A DNA stretch of 64,000 nucleotides from Flavihumibacter solisilvae (GTDB lineage: Bacteria; Bacteroidota; Bacteroidia; Chitinophagales; Chitinophagaceae). The notes under the pieces are model-generated. The model was not told where the DNA came from. It saw only the letters and a list, made by a program, of their open reading frames with translations, and made no database searches. The DNA is taken from contig NZ_JSVC01000024.1 in assembly GCF_000814475.1 (NCBI RefSeq), forward strand, positions 62,001-126,000. The letters run 5' to 3'. The number at the start of each line of letters is the position of its first letter. Position 1 is the first letter of the stretch. The translations under genes and the position numbers were made by a program. Of the stretch, positions 38,537-47,676 are shown piece after piece.

Positions 38537-39619
38537 ATGAACAGAATGCTCATTCTCATGGGCTTGTGCGCCCTTTTGTGCACCACCAGCTGCATGTCCA
38601 AAAAAGTAAAAGAAGAAGAAGAAATAAAGTTTCTCGTTACCAGTCCGCTTAAGGCCGACACTACCGTTACCAACGAATATGTATGCCAGATCCGTTCGAT
38701 CCGGAACATTGAACTCAGGGCCCAGGAGAAAGGTTACCTGCAGGATATTTTCGTAGACGAAGGACAGTTTGTACGGAAAGGACAACTCCTTTTCAAGATC
38801 ATGCCACGGATCTATGAAGCCGAACTGCAGAAGGCACAGGCAGAAGTGAATGCAGTCGAAATCGAAGTCCAGAATACCCAGGCGCTGACAGATAAAAACA
38901 TCGTATCGAAGAATGAACTGGCAATGGCCAAAGCAAAACTCGGCAAAGCCCGCGCAGAAATGGAACTGGCAAAAGTTCATCTCGATTTTACGGAGATAAG
39001 AGCGCCATTTGATGGACTGGTAGATCGCCTGCACCTGAAACTCGGAAGCCTGGTCGAAGAGGGTGAATTGCTTACCAGCCTTTCCGACAACAGTAAGATG
39101 TGGGTCTATTTCAATGTATCTGAACGCGAATACCTTGATCTCCAGGGCCAGGCAAAATCAAAAGGCAAGCTTCCCGTAAGCCTGCTGATGGCCAACAACC
39201 AGTTATTTAAACACCCGGGTGTAATTGAAACGATCGAAAGTGAATTCGACAATGAAACCGGCAACATTGCATTCCGCGCAACTTTCCCCAATCCTGAAGG
39301 AATCCTGCGGCATGGCGAAACAGGAAACATTATTGTGAAGGAGCAATTGAAAGATGCCCTGATAGTTCCCCAGAAAGCCACGCTGGAAATCATGGACAAG
39401 AAATATGTCTATGTGGTCGACAACAACCACATTGTAAAGCTGAGACCTGTAACAATCGCGACGGAAATGCCTGACCTCTACGTGATCAGGGATGGACTTG
39501 CCGAAGGCGAGAAGATCCTTTTGGAAGGATTGGGTAAAGTGAAAAATAACGACAAGATCGCCTTCGATTACGAGGAGCCAGGTTCGGTAATCGCTCACCT
39601 GAAGTTACCTACTGAGTAA
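38537..39619 (+). CDS. RND efflux membrane fusion protein (periplasmic adaptor)
   Basis: A 360-residue HlyD/AcrA-type adaptor, lipid-anchored (lipobox CTTSC, Cys near 19). The beta-barrel and lipoyl parts show VCQIRSIRNIELRAQEKGYLQDIFVDEGQFVRKGQLLFKI, then a coiled-coil hairpin (about 85-150) with many Glu/Lys/Ala, the second lipoyl half FTEIRAPFDGLVDRL, and a beta-barrel ending with IVKLRPVTIA and GLAEGEKILLEGLGKV. It links the inner-membrane pump to the outer-membrane channel. First gene of a three-gene operon ending at 44.2 kb. Confidence 0.94.
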   Translation: MNRMLILMGLCALLCTTSCMSKKVKEEEEIKFLVTSPLKADTTVTNEYVCQIRSIRNIELRAQEKGYLQDIFVDEGQFVRKGQLLFKIMPRIYEAELQKAQAEVNAVEIEVQNTQALTDKNIVSKNELAMAKAKLGKARAEMELAKVHLDFTEIRAPFDGLVDRLHLKLGSLVEEGELLTSLSDNSKMWVYFNVSEREYLDLQGQAKSKGKLPVSLLMANNQLFKHPGVIETIESEFDNETGNIAFRATFPNPEGILRHGETGNIIVKEQLKDALIVPQKATLEIMDKKYVYVVDNNHIVKLRPVTIATEMPDLYVIRDGLAEGEKILLEGLGKVKNNDKIAFDYEEPGSVIAHLKLPTE

Positions 39620-39637
39620 TAACCAAAAAGCAAGCAA

Positions 39638-42600
39638 ATGTTCAACATATTCATGAAGCGGCCGGTCTTTGCCATAGTGATCTCACTGGTCATTATGTTC
39701 ATGGGCATACTGGCCATTAATACGCTACCCACATCCCAATTTCCTTCCATCGCACCACCACGGGTACTGGTGAGTGTTGCGTACCCTGGCGCCAGTGCAG
39801 ATGTACTGGTTAAATCAGTGCTCATTCCAATGGAAAAAGCTGTAAACGGCGTTCCGGGAATGAGATACATGACTTCCGATGCAACAAGTGCGGGCGAAGC
39901 CAACATCCAGGTGGTGTTTGACCTCGGCACTGACCCCAACCAGGCAGTAGTTAACGTTAAGAACAGGATCGAACAGGTTACAAACAGGTTGCCGATCCTC
40001 GTGCAGCGGGAGGGAATCATCGTGAACATACTTCAGCCGAACATGCTGATGTATGTGAATATTTATAGTAAGGATCCGCATGCAGATGAAAAGTTCCTGT
40101 ACAACTATGCCAACGTGAACATCCTTCAGGAACTCAAGCGCGTTACAGGAGTGGGAACTGCCCAGATCCTCGGAAGCCGCCAGTACGCCATGCGTGTATG
40201 GCTGAAGCCTGACCGGATGCGTGCATATAACGTGTCAACGGAAGAAGTGATGGAGGCGCTCGGCAACCAGAGCGTGATCGGTTCACCAGGAAGGCTGGGC
40301 CGCAGTGATGGCAAGCGCTCCGAAGCTCTCGAATACGTTCTTACCTACCAGGGAAGATATAACCAGCCTGATCAATACAAGGATGTAATCATCCGCGCAA
40401 AATCAGATGGGCAGGTCCTTCACCTAAAAGATGTGGCAGAAGTTGAACTGGGAAGTGAATACTATGATATCTATTCAAACCTTAACAACCACCCATCCGC
40501 GGCTATCGTTCTGAAACAAACTTATGGAAGTAATGCAAGTGAAGTAATCAAAAACATCAAGGCGAAACTTGAAGAAATCAAGGGCAGCTCTTTCCCCCCG
40601 GGAATGGAATACGAGATCAGTTACGACGTTTCCAGCTTCCTTAACGCCTCGATTGAAAAGGTGGTCCACACACTCGCAGAAGCTTTTATACTTGTGGCAT
40701 TGGTGGTGTTCCTCTTCCTCGGCGACTGGCGTTCCACATTGATTCCAACCCTCGCGGTTCCGGTTTCACTTATCGGGACATTCTTCGTCATGCAGATGTT
40801 CGGACTGACCATTAACCTCATCACCCTGTTCGCTCTCGTACTGGCGATCGGAATTGTGGTCGACAATGCCATCGTCGTAATCGAAGCGGTGCATGCCAAA
40901 ATGGAAAACGAGCACCTGAGTCCATTCCAGGCTTCGAAACAGGTCTTGCACGAGATAGCAGGAGCTATTGTCGCCATCACATTTGTAATGGCTGCCGTTT
41001 TTATACCCGTTGCATTTATGACCGGGCCGGTCGGAATCTTCTACCGCCAGTTCTCGATCACAATGGCAACGGCGATCGTGCTATCGGGAGTTGTGGCGTT
41101 GACCCTTACACCGGTACTCTGTGCGATGATCCTGAAGAACAACCATGGACAACCGAAAAAGAAAACGCCGGTCGACAGGCTGCTCGGCAGCTTTAACCGG
41201 GGCTTCGACAAACTCACAGGCAGGTATGCAGGGTTGTTGAAAATGATCGTTCATCGCAGGACAGTCACTTTCGGCTTACTCGTCGCATTCTGTATAGGAA
41301 TATTTGGTATCGGCCGGAAACTGCCTTCAGGCTTTATCCCGAACGAAGACCAGGGGATGATCTATGCCATCCTCCAGACTCCGCCCGGCTCCACGCTCGA
41401 AAGAACGAATGAGATCGCGCGGAAGCTGCAGGAGATCGCAGAACACGTGGAAGGTATTCAATCGGTATCAGCGCTCGCTGGTTACGAAGTTTTGACCGAA
41501 GGCCGCGGATCGAATGCCGGAACCTGCCTGATCAACCTGAAAGAATGGTCGGAACGAAAACACTCTGTTACCGAGATCATCGAGGAACTGGAAGTGAAGG
41601 CCAAAGAAATTCCGGGTGCTACGATCGAGTTCTTCGGTCCGCCTGCAGTCCCAGGTTATGGAGCGGCCGGAGGTTTTGCCATGCGACTGCTTGACAAGAC
41701 GAATAACGATGACTACAAGGAACTCGAAAAAGTGAATGAAGATTTCATGGCCGCGCTAAAAAAGCGTAAAGAACTGACGGGCCTGTTCACCTTCTTCAGC
41801 GCCAACTACCCGCAATACGAACTGGAGATCGACAATAATGCTGCAATGCAGAAAGGTGTAACGATCGGCAAGGCAATGGATAACCTGTCTGTCCTGATCG
41901 GAAGCTCATACGAACTGGGCTTCATCCGTTTCGGAACCTATTTCAAAGTGTTTGTGCAGGCTGCACCCGAATACCGTGCGCTGCCGGATGACCTCATGAA
42001 TCTTTATGTGAAAAACGACCGTGATGAAATGGTGCCCTATTCAGCATTCATGAAGATCAAAAAGACACATGGACTGAATGAGATAACCCGTTACAACATG
42101 TACACTTCGTCTGCAATCCGGGGAGAGCCCGCTGCAGGCTACAGCAGTGGTGAAGCGATCGAGGTGATCAAAGAAGTAGCTGCGCAAACGCTGCCACGCG
42201 GGTATGACATCGATTGGGAAGGACTTTCAAAAGATGAATCCGCCCGCGGGAACGAAGCGATTTACATCTTCCTCGTTGTACTGATGTTTGTTTACCTGAT
42301 CCTCGCAGCGCAATACGAAAGTTTTGTTCTGCCACTTGCCGTGATCCTCTCACTTCCGGCAGGTGTGTTTGGTTCATTCCTCCTGATCAAGATGATGGGA
42401 TTGGCAAACGATATCTATGCGCAGGTGGGACTTGTAATGCTGGTCGGACTGCTGGGTAAAAACGCCGTACTGATCGTGGAGTTTGCCGTGCAGGAACATC
42501 GTGCAGGTAAATCAATATTTGATGCTGCCGTTGAAGGAGCCAGGGTAAGGTTCCGGCCGATCCTGATGACTTCACTGGCCTTTATCGCCGGACTGGTACC

Positions 42601-42805
42601 ACTGCTATTTGCAACTGGCCCGGGAGCGATCGGCAACCGTACAATCGGTGCAGCATCAGCTGGCGGGATGTTGCTGGGAACAGTCTTTGGTGTAATTGTT
42701 ATCCCGGGATTGTATTTCGTGTTCGCGAAAATAGCAGAAAGAAGAAAGCTTATTAAAGACGAGGATGAAAATCCATTAACTGAAGAAATTGATCACAATG
42801 TTTAA
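39638..42805 (+). CDS. RND multidrug efflux pump, HAE1 family
   Basis: A 1,055-residue inner-membrane pump (AcrB/MexB type). N-terminal helix then FMGILAINTLPTSQFPSIAPPRVLVSVAYPGASADV, porter domain, and twelve membrane helices in two sets; ALVLAIGIVVDNAIVVIEAVHAKM in helix 4 carries the proton-relay Asp and Asn pattern typical of HAE1 (drug) pumps rather than HME metal pumps. The second half repeats it with LVMLVGLLGKNAVLIVEFA. GPVGIFYRQFSITMATAIVLSG is also conserved. Substrates cannot be read. It overlaps the outer-membrane gene by eight bases. Confidence 0.96.
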   Translation: MFNIFMKRPVFAIVISLVIMFMGILAINTLPTSQFPSIAPPRVLVSVAYPGASADVLVKSVLIPMEKAVNGVPGMRYMTSDATSAGEANIQVVFDLGTDPNQAVVNVKNRIEQVTNRLPILVQREGIIVNILQPNMLMYVNIYSKDPHADEKFLYNYANVNILQELKRVTGVGTAQILGSRQYAMRVWLKPDRMRAYNVSTEEVMEALGNQSVIGSPGRLGRSDGKRSEALEYVLTYQGRYNQPDQYKDVIIRAKSDGQVLHLKDVAEVELGSEYYDIYSNLNNHPSAAIVLKQTYGSNASEVIKNIKAKLEEIKGSSFPPGMEYEISYDVSSFLNASIEKVVHTLAEAFILVALVVFLFLGDWRSTLIPTLAVPVSLIGTFFVMQMFGLTINLITLFALVLAIGIVVDNAIVVIEAVHAKMENEHLSPFQASKQVLHEIAGAIVAITFVMAAVFIPVAFMTGPVGIFYRQFSITMATAIVLSGVVALTLTPVLCAMILKNNHGQPKKKTPVDRLLGSFNRGFDKLTGRYAGLLKMIVHRRTVTFGLLVAFCIGIFGIGRKLPSGFIPNEDQGMIYAILQTPPGSTLERTNEIARKLQEIAEHVEGIQSVSALAGYEVLTEGRGSNAGTCLINLKEWSERKHSVTEIIEELEVKAKEIPGATIEFFGPPAVPGYGAAGGFAMRLLDKTNNDDYKELEKVNEDFMAALKKRKELTGLFTFFSANYPQYELEIDNNAAMQKGVTIGKAMDNLSVLIGSSYELGFIRFGTYFKVFVQAAPEYRALPDDLMNLYVKNDRDEMVPYSAFMKIKKTHGLNEITRYNMYTSSAIRGEPAAGYSSGEAIEVIKEVAAQTLPRGYDIDWEGLSKDESARGNEAIYIFLVVLMFVYLILAAQYESFVLPLAVILSLPAGVFGSFLLIKMMGLANDIYAQVGLVMLVGLLGKNAVLIVEFAVQEHRAGKSIFDAAVEGARVRFRPILMTSLAFIAGLVPLLFATGPGAIGNRTIGAASAGGMLLGTVFGVIVIPGLYFVFAKIAERRKLIKDEDENPLTEEIDHNV

Positions 42806-44234
42806 AATCAATAAAATAAAATACCTGGGAACCGGACTCTTGATCATCGCTTTTGCAGCCTGTAAGATCCCGGCTGTAACAGTAAAGACAGAGAATACCT
42901 CCTCTCCTTCAGCATATGCCCAACCAGGAGATTCATCTTCTAATACGGCTAAGATGCCCTGGAAGGAATATTTCACTGATCCTAACCTGGCAGCGCTGAT
43001 TGATACGGCCCTCAGGAACAACCAGGAACTTAATATCACCTTACAGGAAATCGAGATCAGCCGGAACGAGATCCGCGCAAGGAAAGGTGAATACCTGCCT
43101 TTCGTCGGGGTTAAAGTGGGAACAGGTGTGGAGAAGGTGGGAAGATATACCAGTCGCGGAGCAATGGAAGCCACGACGGAGATCAAACCAGGAAAAGAAA
43201 TGCCGGAGCCACTCACCGACCAGCTGGTTGCCGCATATGCATCGTGGGAACTCGATATCTGGCATAAACTGCGCAACGCCAAGAAAGCTGCCGTGGACAG
43301 GTACCTGTCTTCCATCGAAGGCAAGAACTTCCTGGTTACTAACCTTGTTGCAGAAGTTGCCAACTCTTACTATGAACTCGTGGCCCTGGATAACGAACTG
43401 GAGATCGTAAAGCAGAATATTGAGATCCAGCGAAACGCGTTGGAGATCGTAAAATTCCAGAAAGAGGCGACGCGGGTAACAGAACTTGCAGTGCGAAAAT
43501 TCGAAGCGGAGGTGCTGCATACCACAAGTCTGCAGTACGACATCATGCAACAGATCACCGAGACGGAGAACCGGATTAATTTTCTTCTCGGCAGGCATCC
43601 CCAGCCAATTGCCAGGAATCAACATGCTTTCGATACCCTGGCACCGACAAATATCCATGCAGGGATCCCTTCGCAGCTACTGTCAAATCGTCCCGATATC
43701 CGGCGCTATGAGCTGGAGCTGGCTGCAACAAAGCTTGATGTTAAAGTAGCAAGGGCACGATTCTTTCCTTCGGTGGGGATCTCCGCGTCGCTGGGGTACC
43801 AGGCATTCAACCCCTCATACCTGCTGAAAACGCCGGAGTCGCTGTTGTATTCACTTGCAGGCGACCTGGCTGCGCCACTGATCAACCGGAATGCTATCAA
43901 AGCGGATTATTATAATGCAAATGCCCGGCAGGTACAGGCAGTGTTTAATTATGAGCGCAGCATTGTGAATGCTTATTTTGAAGTGGCCAATCAGCTGGCG
44001 AAGATCGGCAACCTCGAAAAAAAGTACGACCTGAAATCGAAGCAGGTGGATGCACTCACGCAATCCATCGAGATCTCAAACGACTTGTTCAAATCAGCAA
44101 GAGCGGATTACATGGAGGTTTTATTAACCCAGCGTGATGCGCTTGACTCCAAATTTGAGCTGGTTGAAACAAGGAAACAGCAGATGTCGGCCATGGTGAA
44201 TATTTACCAGGCACTCGGCGGTGGCTGGAAATAA
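42798..44234 (+). CDS. RND efflux outer-membrane lipoprotein (OprM/NodT family)
   Basis: A 478-residue TolC-type channel from the ATG at 42798 (MFKINKIKYL), which overlaps the pump stop by eight bases; a TTG at 42789 is less likely. Lipobox AFAAC, Cys at 22. The two repeated halves of the OEP family are visible, with LAALIDTALRNNQELNITLQEIEISRNEIRA, ARARFFPSVGISASLGYQ and a final NIYQALGGGW C-terminus typical of the NodT subfamily. It forms the outer-membrane exit duct. A terminator follows. Confidence 0.94.
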   Translation: MFKINKIKYLGTGLLIIAFAACKIPAVTVKTENTSSPSAYAQPGDSSSNTAKMPWKEYFTDPNLAALIDTALRNNQELNITLQEIEISRNEIRARKGEYLPFVGVKVGTGVEKVGRYTSRGAMEATTEIKPGKEMPEPLTDQLVAAYASWELDIWHKLRNAKKAAVDRYLSSIEGKNFLVTNLVAEVANSYYELVALDNELEIVKQNIEIQRNALEIVKFQKEATRVTELAVRKFEAEVLHTTSLQYDIMQQITETENRINFLLGRHPQPIARNQHAFDTLAPTNIHAGIPSQLLSNRPDIRRYELELAATKLDVKVARARFFPSVGISASLGYQAFNPSYLLKTPESLLYSLAGDLAAPLINRNAIKADYYNANARQVQAVFNYERSIVNAYFEVANQLAKIGNLEKKYDLKSKQVDALTQSIEISNDLFKSARADYMEVLLTQRDALDSKFELVETRKQQMSAMVNIYQALGGGWK

Positions 44235-44260
44235 CCAGTTTGTTAAAAACAATTCCTGAT

Positions 44261-44295
44261 AACTGCCCGCAATATATTGCGGGCAGTTATTTTTA
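44261..44295 (+). terminator. Intrinsic terminator after the RND operon, inside the chrA leader
   Basis: A 12-bp perfect stem (44261-44272 with 44277-44288; core AACTGCCCGC/GCGGGCAGTT) followed by ATTTTTA. It starts 27 bases after the channel gene stop and ends only five bases before the ATG of the next gene. Confidence 0.88.
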
Positions 44296-44299
44296 TACC

Positions 44300-45430
44300 A
44301 TGCAGGATAAACAATCATCACGGCTCATTGAACTTGCAAAACTATTCCTGAAGCTCGGGACCATTGGGTTTGGCGGACCGGCAGTTCATATTGCCATGAT
44401 GGAAGAGGAAGTCGTAAGAAAGCGAAAATGGTTTACCCATGAACATTTTCTCGACCTTGTTGGAGCCACCAACCTGATACCCGGGCCGAATTCCACGGAA
44501 ATGACCATGCACTGCGGTCATGAGCGTGCCGGCTATAAAGGGTTGATCGTAGCGGGTACCTGTTTTATCCTTCCGGCAGTGATCATTACAGGAGTATTCG
44601 CCTGGCTGTACCAGCAATACGGAAAGTTACCGCAGGTGGAACTTTTCATTTATGGAATTAAACCCGCCGTAATCGGCGTAATTATTTCCCTGATGATAAC
44701 CCTTGGTAAAAAAGCGCTCAAATCATTTGAGCTGGGAATCCTGGGAGTAACTGCTGCTGTTCTGGTGCTTACTGGTGTCAACGAAATTTACGTGCTCTTT
44801 GGTGCGGGCGTAACAGGAATAGGAATCCATTTAATAAAAGCAGGCAAAAGATCTGCCCTGGGAATAGTTCCTTTTTTCCTGTATCAGGTACCAGCTTTCA
44901 CTGCCGGTTCCCATGCGTGGAAATTGTTCTGGATATTTTTAAAAATCGGCTCAATACTTTATGGTAGCGGATATGTTCTATTCGCTTTTCTCGATGCCGA
45001 ATTGGTTGATACAGGAATGCTTACCCGAACCACCCTGGTAGACGCAATTGCAGTAGGACAGTTCACCCCGGGACCGGTTTTTTCATCCGCTACTTCCATT
45101 GGCTGGCAGATAGGCGGATTTCCCGGCGCAGTAGCTGCCACCGCCGGCATCTTTCTTCCATCATTTTTGTTTGTTGCGCTTCTGAATCCCCTGATCCCGA
45201 AATTACGCAAGTCGACATCAATGTCTGCATTCCTTGACGCAGTCAATATTGCTGCAGTAGCAATAATCCTGGCAGTATGTGTGGATATGATAAAAGCATC
45301 GATAGTCGACTGGCGAACTATCCTGATCGCTTTTTCAGGATTTGGGGTTACAATTGCATTTCCGAAGTTCAATACTGCTTTTGTGATATTGGGTGGAGCT
45401 GCAATGGGTTATATCTTATCATCTTTCTAG
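44300..45430 (+). CDS. chrA: Chromate transporter family protein (ChrA, two-domain)
   Basis: A 376-residue CHR-superfamily transporter from the ATG at 44300 (MQDKQSSRLIEL). Two homologous halves: the first with LFLKLGTIGFGGPAVHIAMMEEEVVRKRKW and TNLIPGPNSTEMTMHCG, the second with GYVLFAFLDAELVD and FTPGPVFSSATSIGW; both carry the GFGGP/PGP patterns. About ten membrane helices. Members export chromate in some bacteria, but many have unknown substrates; chromate resistance is not shown. Its 3' end overlaps the convergent DUF998-like gene by 62 bases, and its leader consists of a terminator hairpin. Confidence 0.85.
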   Translation: MQDKQSSRLIELAKLFLKLGTIGFGGPAVHIAMMEEEVVRKRKWFTHEHFLDLVGATNLIPGPNSTEMTMHCGHERAGYKGLIVAGTCFILPAVIITGVFAWLYQQYGKLPQVELFIYGIKPAVIGVIISLMITLGKKALKSFELGILGVTAAVLVLTGVNEIYVLFGAGVTGIGIHLIKAGKRSALGIVPFFLYQVPAFTAGSHAWKLFWIFLKIGSILYGSGYVLFAFLDAELVDTGMLTRTTLVDAIAVGQFTPGPVFSSATSIGWQIGGFPGAVAATAGIFLPSFLFVALLNPLIPKLRKSTSMSAFLDAVNIAAVAIILAVCVDMIKASIVDWRTILIAFSGFGVTIAFPKFNTAFVILGGAAMGYILSSF

Positions 45431-46016
45431 CCAATACAACAATCCATAGCATGTATGCGCCGATACTGATACGTTCCCAGACACCTATCAACGGAGTTGA
45501 CAAATTGGCTTCCATATCCGGACTTTGCAACGCCGTCACGATCCCAAACACCAACATTACAAGCAGGGAAACAGCGGAATAAACCCGGAATGGTTTATCC
45601 AGGCATACGGCGCTTAATACCATCACAACCATCATCACCGAAACGCTGATGATTGTAAACACAATATGTAAAGTATCTGTGAGGGTTCCACCACCTGCTG
45701 CCAGAACCTCCCTCTGGTGCATGGGAGGCCAGAAGACACCTATAATAGAATTGGCTACCAACAGGATTCCGGCCAGCTGCAACCAGGTGTTCTTAGCCGA
45801 CAACCATACACCCAGGCCGAAAGCTATACCCAGCAGCGAATGCACAACAGCAAAAGATACCCAAAGCGACCTTACCGGTGAGCCAATTGCAGAAAGTTCA
45901 CTGACAGTCTGGGAGGCAGAATTATATCCCTCATACCTGATGTCGCACAGGATATTCATAACCACGTAAAGCAATGAAGACAGGATCCCGCACCAGAGCA
46001 GTTTCGTCGTTTTCAT
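45369..46016 (-). CDS. DUF998-like integral membrane protein
   Basis: About 215 residues from the ATG at 46016 (MKTTKLLWCGILSSLLYV). Six hydrophobic helices, with YEGYNSASQTVSELSAIGSP after the first and SMHQREVLAAGGG-like PPMHQREV between helices 3 and 4, as in DUF998 proteins, which lack a known function. The last 21 codons overlap the end of chrA on the other strand. No sign of an operon partner on its own strand. Confidence 0.75.
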   Translation of the reverse strand: MKTTKLLWCGILSSLLYVVMNILCDIRYEGYNSASQTVSELSAIGSPVRSLWVSFAVVHSLLGIAFGLGVWLSAKNTWLQLAGILLVANSIIGVFWPPMHQREVLAAGGGTLTDTLHIVFTIISVSVMMVVMVLSAVCLDKPFRVYSAVSLLVMLVFGIVTALQSPDMEANLSTPLIGVWERISIGAYMLWIVVLARKMIRYNPLQLHPISQKQY

Positions 46017-46142
46017 GTGTGCCTTTTTAATAAACAGGAAATTCCGATAAAAAAATGAGGAACACGCTGACTGCAATCATCGCGCATCCTGATCTTCATC
46101 AGGCAGCGCCGCAAAGTGTAATGATTCCTATAATTTCGGCCC

Positions 46143-47216
46143 ATGAACAAAAGTCCTGCCTGGGCAAAATTGCTGGATTCGCTGTTTGAGGTACGACAAA
46201 CGGAAAGATTATGGCATATCCCGCTACTTGCATCCCTTTGCGCAGGAATTCCATTGGCAGCAGGTCTCTATTTTGGTCAATTGCGATATGGTATCCTTGC
46301 CAGCACAGCGGCATTGGTCATACTTTATCTTCCTGCATCAACTGTCGCACATCGCATGATCACCATGCTTGCCTGTTCTTTCGGTATTTTGGTTTGCTTC
46401 ACTACCGGCATTATTTTCAGTTTTAACGAGATCGTTTCTTCCATTGTATTCGGTGTGCTGAGCTTCGCCATTCAATGGGTAGCCAATTATTTCAGAATGA
46501 AACCGCCTGGAAGTTTCTTCTTTATCATGATCGCCGCCATCGCAAGCTGTAATCCTTTTGATGCTGCAACCATTCCGGCGAAAGTTGGTATTGTTGGAAT
46601 GGGTACCATGCTTGCATGTGTGTTGGCCTTTACTTACAGCCTTTATATCGTACGCCGGATACCGGCCGGGACCGAAGTCATCCAGATAAAAAGGAAGCCA
46701 TATCACAATACAGTTGAATCGGCGATAATGGGAGTCTTTATGGGGCTTTCATTAGTGATCGCACACCTGCTCAAATGGCAGAATCCTTATTGGGTACCAA
46801 TTTCATGTCTTGCCGTATTACAGGGAGTTTCCCTTCACCATGTATGGCAACGCAGCCTGCACCGGATCCTGGGCACATTTGTTGGCCTCGGTATTACATG
46901 GCTGATCCTTCACTTACCAATTACACCGCTGTTCATATGCATCAGCATATTTGTATTACAGTTTATGGTCGAAATGCTGATCGTGCGGCACTATGGACTT
47001 GCCGTTGTTTTTATAACCCCGCTTACCATTTTTCTGGCCGAAGCAGGCAGCGCAATGACAACCGACCCGAATGTGCTGATCCCTGCCCGCATGCTGGAAA
47101 TAGCAGTCGGCAGTGTTATAGGGGCATTTGCCGGATGGTTCATCCATCACGAACAACTTCGGGAAAGAGCAGCAAGGCATCTCCGGAAGACGAGAGTGAT
47201 GATTATGAAAAAATGA
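46143..47216 (+). CDS. FUSC-like membrane protein (aromatic acid exporter/YccS type)
   Basis: A 357-residue polytopic protein in two sets of hydrophobic helices (about 25-165 and 195-315) with a basic linker between (YIVRRIPAGTEVIQIKRKPYH). The second set contains WQNPYWVPISCLAVLQG and HHVWQRSLHRILGTFVGLGI, the fusaric-acid-resistance-like (FUSC) core motif, followed by YGLAVVFITPLTIFLAE. Family members efflux aromatic acids or are involved in envelope homeostasis; the true substrate is unknown. Its start is 127 bases from the divergent DUF998 gene. Confidence 0.8.
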   Translation: MNKSPAWAKLLDSLFEVRQTERLWHIPLLASLCAGIPLAAGLYFGQLRYGILASTAALVILYLPASTVAHRMITMLACSFGILVCFTTGIIFSFNEIVSSIVFGVLSFAIQWVANYFRMKPPGSFFFIMIAAIASCNPFDAATIPAKVGIVGMGTMLACVLAFTYSLYIVRRIPAGTEVIQIKRKPYHNTVESAIMGVFMGLSLVIAHLLKWQNPYWVPISCLAVLQGVSLHHVWQRSLHRILGTFVGLGITWLILHLPITPLFICISIFVLQFMVEMLIVRHYGLAVVFITPLTIFLAEAGSAMTTDPNVLIPARMLEIAVGSVIGAFAGWFIHHEQLRERAARHLRKTRVMIMKK

Positions 47217-47219
47217 ATT

Positions 47220-47609
47220 TTAAGATTCTGCCACCGCATTCATTACCCCCAACTGCTCCATTAATGCCATCTGATCGGCAATCAGCCAATGATTGATGAT
47301 TTTATTATTTTCTATTTCATAACCTATGGCAAATGGGAAGTCCACACTTTTGTGCGTGGGCGGAATACCATTCAGTTCACCTTCATGACGCCCTTTTACC
47401 CTGGCCCTCACTACCACCCGGTTTCCTTCTGCAGTGATTTCATCCGCAAAGATTTCATAGGCAGGGAAAACACTGTCAAAAAATTCAATATGCTCAATCA
47501 GGTGCTGGTCTGCGAGGAATTTTACCAGGATCTCCCGTGTCTTCCTGAACCCACTTATGGCATTGAAATATTCAATTACCAGTTCCTTGTTTTTCTGTAT
47601 GTTGTCCAT
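47220..47609 (-). CDS. NTF2-like (SnoaL-type) protein
   Basis: A 129-residue single-domain protein with the alpha+beta-barrel pattern of SnoaL/ester-cyclase-like proteins: an N-terminal helix (VIEYFNAISG), FDSVFPAYEIFADEITAEGNRVVVRARVKGRHEGELNGIPPTHKSVDFPFAIGYEIENNKIINHW in which the strands and the conserved His/Trp near the end are clear. Such proteins are often enzymes on small molecules or mere ligand binders; no function can be assigned. It is convergent with the FUSC-like gene, three bases apart. Confidence 0.82.
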   Translation of the reverse strand: MDNIQKNKELVIEYFNAISGFRKTREILVKFLADQHLIEHIEFFDSVFPAYEIFADEITAEGNRVVVRARVKGRHEGELNGIPPTHKSVDFPFAIGYEIENNKIINHWLIADQMALMEQLGVMNAVAES

Positions 47610-47676
47610 ATAAATAAGTTTTAATCAAATATACTCCTGCGCCAGGGCCTTGTGTTAACCCGATTGTTGCAAAGAT

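Noticed and set aside
44300-45430. Chromate resistance as the role of the CHR-family gene
   Set aside because: The family is wide and many members do not move chromate; no chromate-related neighbour supports it.
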